Of a stretch of 10,667 nucleotides of DNA, positions 6,746 through 10,667 are shown in pieces. How positions within the stretch are numbered: the first letter of the stretch is position 1; each line of letters begins with the position of its first letter. Under the pieces are notes generated by a model, which did no database searches, was not told the origin of the DNA, and saw only the letters and a list, made by a program, of their open reading frames with translations. Both the position numbers and the translations under genes were made by a program. This DNA is from an uncultured Collinsella sp. (GTDB lineage: Bacteria > Actinomycetota > Coriobacteriia > Coriobacteriales > Coriobacteriaceae), in NCBI GenBank assembly GCA_902474645.1, contig CABRWN010000060.1, forward strand, positions 1 through 10,667, read 5' to 3'.

Positions 6746-7930
6746 ATGATCAACGAAACTATGTATGCTCGCGGTGCGGAAAGCTCCATCATCCGTGAGA
6801 TTTTTAGCTATGGTCTTGAGCGCAAGGCGCAGATCGGTGCGGAAAACGTATTCGATTTTTCGCTGGGCAATCCGAGCGTTCCGGCGCCCGCTGCTGTGGC
6901 TGAGTCGATTAAGAAGGCCCTGGAGCTGCCGAGTGATCAGTTGCACGGCTACACCCCCGCTCCGGGCCTGCCGCAATGTCGAGCAGCCGTCGCCGAATCG
7001 CTCAACCGCCGCTTTGGAACAAGCTATGAGGGCAAAGACGTCTTTATGACGGTGGGTGCCGCGGCTTCGCTCACCTGCACGCTCAACGCCGTTACGAACC
7101 CGGGCGACGAGGTTATTGTTATTGCCCCGTACTTTCCGGAGTATCGCGTTTGGATTGAGAAGGCCGGCTGCACGTGTGTTGAGACGCTCGCCGATGAAGA
7201 TACGTTCCAGCTGAGCGTGGACAACGTGCTCAAGGCGATCAGCGATAAGACGGCGGCCGTCATCATCGACTCTCCCAACAATCCGACCGGTGCCGTATAT
7301 ACATGCGACACGCTGACGCGACTGGCCAATGTTCTGCGCGAGGCCAACGCTCAGCGCGATCCCGAGAATCCGATTATGCTCATCTCGGATGAGCCGTACC
7401 GCGAAATTGTGTACGGTGCCGAGGTGCCTTGGGTGCCCTCGATCTACGAGAGCACCATCGTGTGCTACTCGTATTCCAAGTCGCTGTCGCTGCCGGGCGA
7501 GCGCGTGGGGTGGATCTTGGTTCCCAACACCAATCCGCAGGCTGCCCGTCTGATGCCGGCTGTTGCGGGTGCTGCCCGTACGCTAGGTTTTGTATGCGCA
7601 CCGGCACTCTTCCAGCGCGTGATCATCGATTGCATCGATGAGCCGAGCGATGTCGAGGCCTATGCACGCAACCGCACCGCGCTTACCGACGCACTAGCGG
7701 AGTACGGCTACACCTATGTTGAGCCGGATGGTGCATTCTACCTGTGGGTGAAGGCACTGGAGCCCGATGCGAATGCGTTTTGCGAGCGCGCAAAGAAGTA
7801 TGAGCTGCTTGCGGTTCCCTCGGACAGCTTTGGTATGCCGGGCTGGTTCCGCCTGGGCTACTGCGTGAGTTACGAGACGATTATCAATTCGCTACCCGCT
7901 TGGAAACAGTTGGCGGACGAGTATCGTTAA
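6746..7930 (+). CDS. Fold-type-I PLP-dependent aminotransferase (class I/II)
   Basis: This 394-residue cytoplasmic enzyme transfers an amino group between an amino acid and a 2-oxo acid using pyridoxal phosphate. Family landmarks are the substrate-loop GNPS (41-44), a Y-T-P-A-P-G block (69-74), NNPTG (178-182), D215 in SDEPY for the cofactor nitrogen, and the Schiff-base lysine K245 in SYSKSLSLPGERVGW. A late arginine in GWFRLGYC probably binds the substrate carboxylate. It resembles aspartate/alanine-type aminotransferases; the exact substrate cannot be read from sequence. The open frame begins at 6647 inside the palindrome, but AAAGGGG (6734-6740) five bases before the ATG at 6746 sets the start. 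It appears monocistronic, between the ftsH terminator and the hairpin at 7965-7995. Confidence 0.92.
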   Translation: MINETMYARGAESSIIREIFSYGLERKAQIGAENVFDFSLGNPSVPAPAAVAESIKKALELPSDQLHGYTPAPGLPQCRAAVAESLNRRFGTSYEGKDVFMTVGAAASLTCTLNAVTNPGDEVIVIAPYFPEYRVWIEKAGCTCVETLADEDTFQLSVDNVLKAISDKTAAVIIDSPNNPTGAVYTCDTLTRLANVLREANAQRDPENPIMLISDEPYREIVYGAEVPWVPSIYESTIVCYSYSKSLSLPGERVGWILVPNTNPQAARLMPAVAGAARTLGFVCAPALFQRVIIDCIDEPSDVEAYARNRTALTDALAEYGYTYVEPDGAFYLWVKALEPDANAFCERAKKYELLAVPSDSFGMPGWFRLGYCVSYETIINSLPAWKQLADEYR

Positions 7931-7952
7931 AAGTAAAGCGCTCTGCCTACAA

Positions 7953-7968
7953 TGTTTTACGTGAAACG
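7953..7968. promoter_or_regulatory. parS-like 16-mer
   Basis: TGTTTTACGTGAAACG matches the ParB/Spo0J site TGTTTCACGTGAAACA at 14 of 16 positions; the differences are at positions 6 and 16. It is intergenic, 22 bases after the aminotransferase stop. The tilS-hpt-ftsH cluster is often near the replication origin, where parS sites concentrate. No parAB gene is visible, and a different palindromic operator remains possible. Confidence 0.45.
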
Positions 7969-7995
7969 GGGTTTGGTGTTAAGCCAGACCCCGTT
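7965..7995 (+). terminator. Strong hairpin after aminotransferase, no U-tract
   Basis: A 12-bp stem (7965-7976 with 7984-7995, one G-U pair) closes a 7-base loop, 34 bases after the aminotransferase stop. No T-run follows on either strand, so it is not a textbook intrinsic terminator. It may mark the mRNA 3' end or assist termination. Its left arm overlaps the parS-like site by four bases. Confidence 0.45.
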
Positions 7996-8028
7996 GTCAT
8001 GGACGTTGTGTCTTTGGGATGGAGTGGT

Positions 8029-8058
8029 TTTACGACTATCGAAGGCTATGCGTACAAT
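8029..8058 (+). promoter_or_regulatory. Promoter of the PHP phosphatase gene
   Basis: A -35-like TTTACG (8029-8034) is separated by 18 bp from the -10 TACAAT (8053-8058). It lies 37 bases before the start codon. The 9-mer GCGTACAAT around the -10 is identical to that upstream of the aminotransferase. Confidence 0.5.
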
Positions 8059-8095
8059 GAATATAAGCGACGGCCGTGCCAGATAAGGAGACCTG

Positions 8096-8917
8096 ATGCC
8101 CTACCTGCTTTCTTGTGACATTCATACCCATACGATGTTCTCTGCGCATGCATATTCGACCATTGAGGAGAATGTGTACTGGGCGGCAGAGCGTGGCCTG
8201 CAGGTGCTCGGATCTGCCGACCATCTGAGCTCTATGGTTACGGCTTGCCCCAATGACCTGCGCAGTTACCAGTTCTTTATCAACCAGGATATCTGGCCGC
8301 GCATTTGGAGCGGCGTGCTAGTGCTTCGCGGCGCCGAGGCCGATATCGTTTCGCTGGACGGAAGCCTGTTTGGCGAGGACACTCCTGTCACGCTCGATAT
8401 TGCCGGCGATTCGTACAGCCGTCAGCATTCGCTGTTCGATTTGGTTACGCGTAATTTGGATTATTTGGTTGCAAGCGTGCATAATCCGCAGATTGCTGAG
8501 GGCGCGACGCTGGCCCAAACGACCGAGATGTATATCAATGCCTTGGAACACCCCAAGGTGTTCATGCTGGGCCACGCGGGTCGCTCGGGCGTGCCGTTCG
8601 ATATCGACGAGGTGCTGTTGGCGGCTAAGGCCAAGCACAAGATTATCGAGATCAACAACCATAGTCTTGAACACGGTGTCGACACTGAGCATTGGGCCGT
8701 ATGCCGCAAGATTGCCGAGCGCTGCGCCGAGCTGGGCATGGGCATTGGCGTGTCGACCGATGCCCACATTGGCATGGCCATTGGCAAGCTCGATCACGCG
8801 CGCAAGATGCTCGACGAGATTCACTTCCCGCTGGATTTGATTGTGACGCGCGACCGCGAGACGCTGCTGCGCGAGATGGCGGCAGCCGGCGTGTGCGATC
8901 TGCGCAATGGGATGTAG
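8096..8917 (+). CDS. PHP-domain phosphatase, YcdX type
   Basis: This is a 273-residue metal-dependent phosphoesterase of the polymerase-and-histidinol-phosphatase (PHP) superfamily. It resembles E. coli YcdX throughout. The metal-binding residues are all visible: D8-x-H10-x-H12, H18 in the HAYST block, D42-H43, E81 in RGAEADI, H129 in ASVHNP, H160 in GHAGRSG, and D222-x-H224 in STDAHIG. The EINNHS block at 185-190 matches the YcdX-type EINNSS. YcdX-like proteins are trinuclear zinc phosphatases of uncertain physiological substrate. An AAGGAG ribosome site (8085-8090) lies five bases before the ATG. It has its own promoter and terminator, so it is probably monocistronic. It is a bit longer than E. 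coli YcdX (about 245 residues), partly from a segment at about 92-112. Confidence 0.92.
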   Translation: MPYLLSCDIHTHTMFSAHAYSTIEENVYWAAERGLQVLGSADHLSSMVTACPNDLRSYQFFINQDIWPRIWSGVLVLRGAEADIVSLDGSLFGEDTPVTLDIAGDSYSRQHSLFDLVTRNLDYLVASVHNPQIAEGATLAQTTEMYINALEHPKVFMLGHAGRSGVPFDIDEVLLAAKAKHKIIEINNHSLEHGVDTEHWAVCRKIAERCAELGMGIGVSTDAHIGMAIGKLDHARKMLDEIHFPLDLIVTRDRETLLREMAAAGVCDLRNGM

Positions 8918-8937
8918 CGGAGTTTATAAACCAAGCG

Positions 8938-8970
8938 AAGGGGGCGGCCCAGGCGGGTCGCCCCCTTTCT
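8938..8970 (+). terminator. Intrinsic terminator of the PHP gene
   Basis: A 13-bp stem (8938-8950 with 8955-8967, one G-U pair) closes a 4-base AGGC loop, with a short T-rich tail TTTCTT. It lies in the gap between the convergent PHP and methyltransferase genes. On the minus strand the tail is poor in T, so termination in that direction would be weaker. Confidence 0.88.
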
Positions 8971-8995
8971 TGTCCCAAAAATCTACTGAGGTTGG

Positions 8996-10444
8996 TTAGC
9001 GGCGTTCGAGGACCGCTACGGTTTCGGTGTGGTCGGTGTGAGGGAACATGTCGACGGGCGTGATCTTGAGCAGGCGATAGCCTCCGTCGAGGAGCTGATG
9101 CAGGTCGCGCTCTTGAGTCACGGGGTTGCAGCTGATATAGGTGATGCGGCGCGGCTTAAGCGCGCAGGCAGCTTCGAGGAACTCGGGGGTAGAGCCGGCG
9201 CGCGGCGGATCGATGGAAAGGACATCGACCCGCTCGTTGTTGTCGGCGGCATCTAGGATGTAGTCGGTGGCATCGTCGGCCATAAACCAAGCGCTGCGGG
9301 TGAGGCCGTTGAGCTCGGCATTACGACGTGCGTCGGCAATGCCGGCGTGGTTGCGCTCCACGCCAAGCAGCATAATACCGACGCCCTTGTCCTGGGCGGC
9401 TTTGGCTGCGCACAGGCCGATAGTTCCACTACCGCAATAGGCATCCATGAGTACGTCGCCCTGCTGCAGGTCCATGCCGTCAATCGCGAGCTGATAGAGC
9501 AGCTCGGTCTGCTGCGGGTTGGTCTGGTAGAACGCGGTGGGGGAGATATCGAACTCGCAGCCGAGCAGCTGGTCGCGCATGCACTCGGCGCCATATACAA
9601 TGCGGGTTTCCTCGCCGAGGATGGCGTTGCCGGGGCGTCCGTTGATGTTTTGGGCGACGGTGACGATGCGCGGATCGAGTGCGGCGACAGCCTCAAAGAA
9701 CTCCTGCGCATGCGGCAAGTCGCGCTGAGCGGTCACGAGCGTGACCATGACCTGGTCGGTACGCCAACCGCAGCGGACGACGGCATAGCGAAGCAAACCA
9801 AGATGCTTGTCCTCATTAAAGGCGGGAATATGCAGCCGCTCAGCTTCGCGTGCGATGCCGTTGAGAATCTGACGGGCGCCCGGTGCCTCGACGGGGCATT
9901 CGGGTACGGCAACGATCTTGTGCGTGCCGCGCTCAAAGAAACCGCAACGGACAGCGCCCTCCTTACCGGGAGCAAAGGGAGTGGCGGCCTTATGGCGAAA
10001 ACCGCGCGGCGCAGGATATTTGCCCGGGTCGCCCAGGGTGACACCCATGCCACGAATAGGATCTACAGCAATGCCCTCACGCTCACAAAGCGAAGCAAAA
10101 AGCTCCTCCATAGCAGCCTGCTTAGCTGCCAACTGCTTTTTATAAGGACGATTGAGCGCCGTGCATCCGCCACAAGCTCTCATGATGGAACAGGGAGACT
10201 TGGGATCCACAGCCTTACGCGCAGGCGAAACCGGATCTTTATGCGGACGCTTGGAGCGAGTCTGAGACGCTTTGTCTCCGCCTCGACGAGAGTCAGAACG
10301 CTTGGTCTTAGCCCTGCTCTTGGTCGATTTGCTTTTTGCAGCTTTAGAAGACTTGGATTTCGTAGAAGATTTCTCCTCCTTCGACCCCTCAACCGCCTCC
10401 ACCAAAGCACGACGAGCCCTACGCTCCGCACGAGATTCTGCCAT
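8996..10444 (-). CDS. rlmD: 23S rRNA (uracil-5-)-methyltransferase, RumA/RlmD family
   Basis: This 482-residue enzyme transfers a methyl group from S-adenosylmethionine to C5 of a 23S rRNA uracil; U1939 is the usual target, with U747 possible as in RlmCD. A 4Fe-4S cluster is indicated by C85, C91, C94 (C-x5-C-G-G-C) and C183. The central domain leads to the SAM motif DAYCGSGTIG (334-343), then IDPPRAG. The catalytic nucleophile is C439 in SCNPVTQERD, and the general base is E474 in HTETVAVLERR. Residues 1-80 are a Lys/Arg/Ser-rich disordered tail with no recognisable TRAM domain, which normally occupies this end. The start ATG (10442-10444) has GGAG (10451-10454) six bases upstream; a GTG at 10456 is inside that site and is rejected. 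A weak promoter may lie at 10510-10533 on the minus strand. Whether the target is U1939, U747 or both is not decidable here. Confidence 0.93.
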   Translation of the reverse strand: MAESRAERRARRALVEAVEGSKEEKSSTKSKSSKAAKSKSTKSRAKTKRSDSRRGGDKASQTRSKRPHKDPVSPARKAVDPKSPCSIMRACGGCTALNRPYKKQLAAKQAAMEELFASLCEREGIAVDPIRGMGVTLGDPGKYPAPRGFRHKAATPFAPGKEGAVRCGFFERGTHKIVAVPECPVEAPGARQILNGIAREAERLHIPAFNEDKHLGLLRYAVVRCGWRTDQVMVTLVTAQRDLPHAQEFFEAVAALDPRIVTVAQNINGRPGNAILGEETRIVYGAECMRDQLLGCEFDISPTAFYQTNPQQTELLYQLAIDGMDLQQGDVLMDAYCGSGTIGLCAAKAAQDKGVGIMLLGVERNHAGIADARRNAELNGLTRSAWFMADDATDYILDAADNNERVDVLSIDPPRAGSTPEFLEAACALKPRRITYISCNPVTQERDLHQLLDGGYRLLKITPVDMFPHTDHTETVAVLERR

Positions 10445-10574
10445 CAATAACTCCACTTATTCATGAATTAAAGCTGCAAGTATTGTCCCGTGCCAAGCCA
10501 GCAGACGATATACAAGCGGTTTATTCGTGTCAGTGATAAGCCCAACGACGGTTGCCCGCCGCGTGAGGGGTGTG

Positions 10575-10667
10575 GGGGTTAAGTTTATCGCGAGTTCCGC
10601 ACGAACAGGAGGCCACTTAATGTGGCCTCCGTCGTGAGCAGGACTGTAGAGCAGGAAACTTAACCCC
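10575..10667. repeat. 93-bp element with 12-bp terminal inverted repeats and inner hairpin
   Basis: GGGGTTAAGTTT (10575-10586) and AAACTTAACCCC (10656-10667) are perfect inverted repeats bounding a 93-bp unit. Inside, GGAGGCCAC (10608-10616) pairs perfectly with GTGGCCTCC (10622-10630) around TTAAT. CACGA (10600-10604) pairs with TCGTG (10632-10636). AGTTCC (10593-10598) can pair with GGACT (10641-10645) with one bulge. The whole folds into one long interrupted stem. The element abuts the window edge, so the right flank is unseen. It could be a MITE-like repeat or a structured RNA or regulatory element; I see no coding potential and no transposase. Confidence 0.6.

Noticed and set aside
9347..10450. 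A 367-codon plus-strand open frame opposite the methyltransferase
   Set aside because: It is the codon-aligned antisense shadow of a complete gene with all catalytic motifs; no ribosome site or family resemblance was seen.

Overview
The window looks like chromosomal housekeeping DNA from a high-GC Gram-positive. It is most likely a Coriobacteriia gut bacterium of the Collinsella type. That placement is an inference from protein style, codon use and gene order (tilS-hpt-ftsH); no 16S or other marker gene is present. I see no phage, IS transposase, CRISPR array, rRNA or tRNA.

Layout from left to right. Positions 1-70 are the 3' flank of an unseen gene and carry a 23-bp palindrome. An orphan, AT-rich, C-terminally membrane-anchored small protein gene lies on the minus strand (71-538). 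It is divergent from an Hsp20 small heat-shock gene (815-1246, plus), and the shared upstream region contains a long inverted repeat that resembles an operator. A bidirectional terminator separates hsp20 from a convergent YycJ/WalJ-type metallo-beta-lactamase-fold gene (1329-2138, minus). That gene is divergent from tilS (2187-3725, plus). hpt (3873-4421) and ftsH (4423-6558) follow, tightly coupled and closed by a strong intrinsic terminator. A 60-bp near-perfect palindrome of REP/REPIN appearance sits between that terminator and a fold-type-I PLP aminotransferase (6746-7930). After the aminotransferase come a parS-like 16-mer and a strong hairpin, then a YcdX-type PHP phosphatase (8096-8917). 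Another terminator separates this from a convergent RumA/RlmD-type 23S rRNA uracil-5-methyltransferase (8996-10444, minus). The window ends exactly at the closing arm of a 93-bp element with 12-bp perfect terminal inverted repeats.

How the genes fit together. tilS (tRNA-Ile lysidine), hpt (purine salvage) and ftsH (membrane protease) form the widely conserved decoding/salvage/quality-control cluster often found near the replication origin. hsp20 adds a stress chaperone, and the methyltransferase adds rRNA modification. The aminotransferase and PHP phosphatase are metabolic enzymes of unassigned substrate with their own promoters.

Nothing here is a clear new multi-gene system. The unexplained signals are the non-coding elements: the 93-bp terminal-repeat element at the right edge, the REPIN-like palindrome, the parS-like site next to a hairpin, and the inverted repeat upstream of hsp20. 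In addition, the rRNA methyltransferase has a lysine-rich tail where a TRAM domain would be expected.
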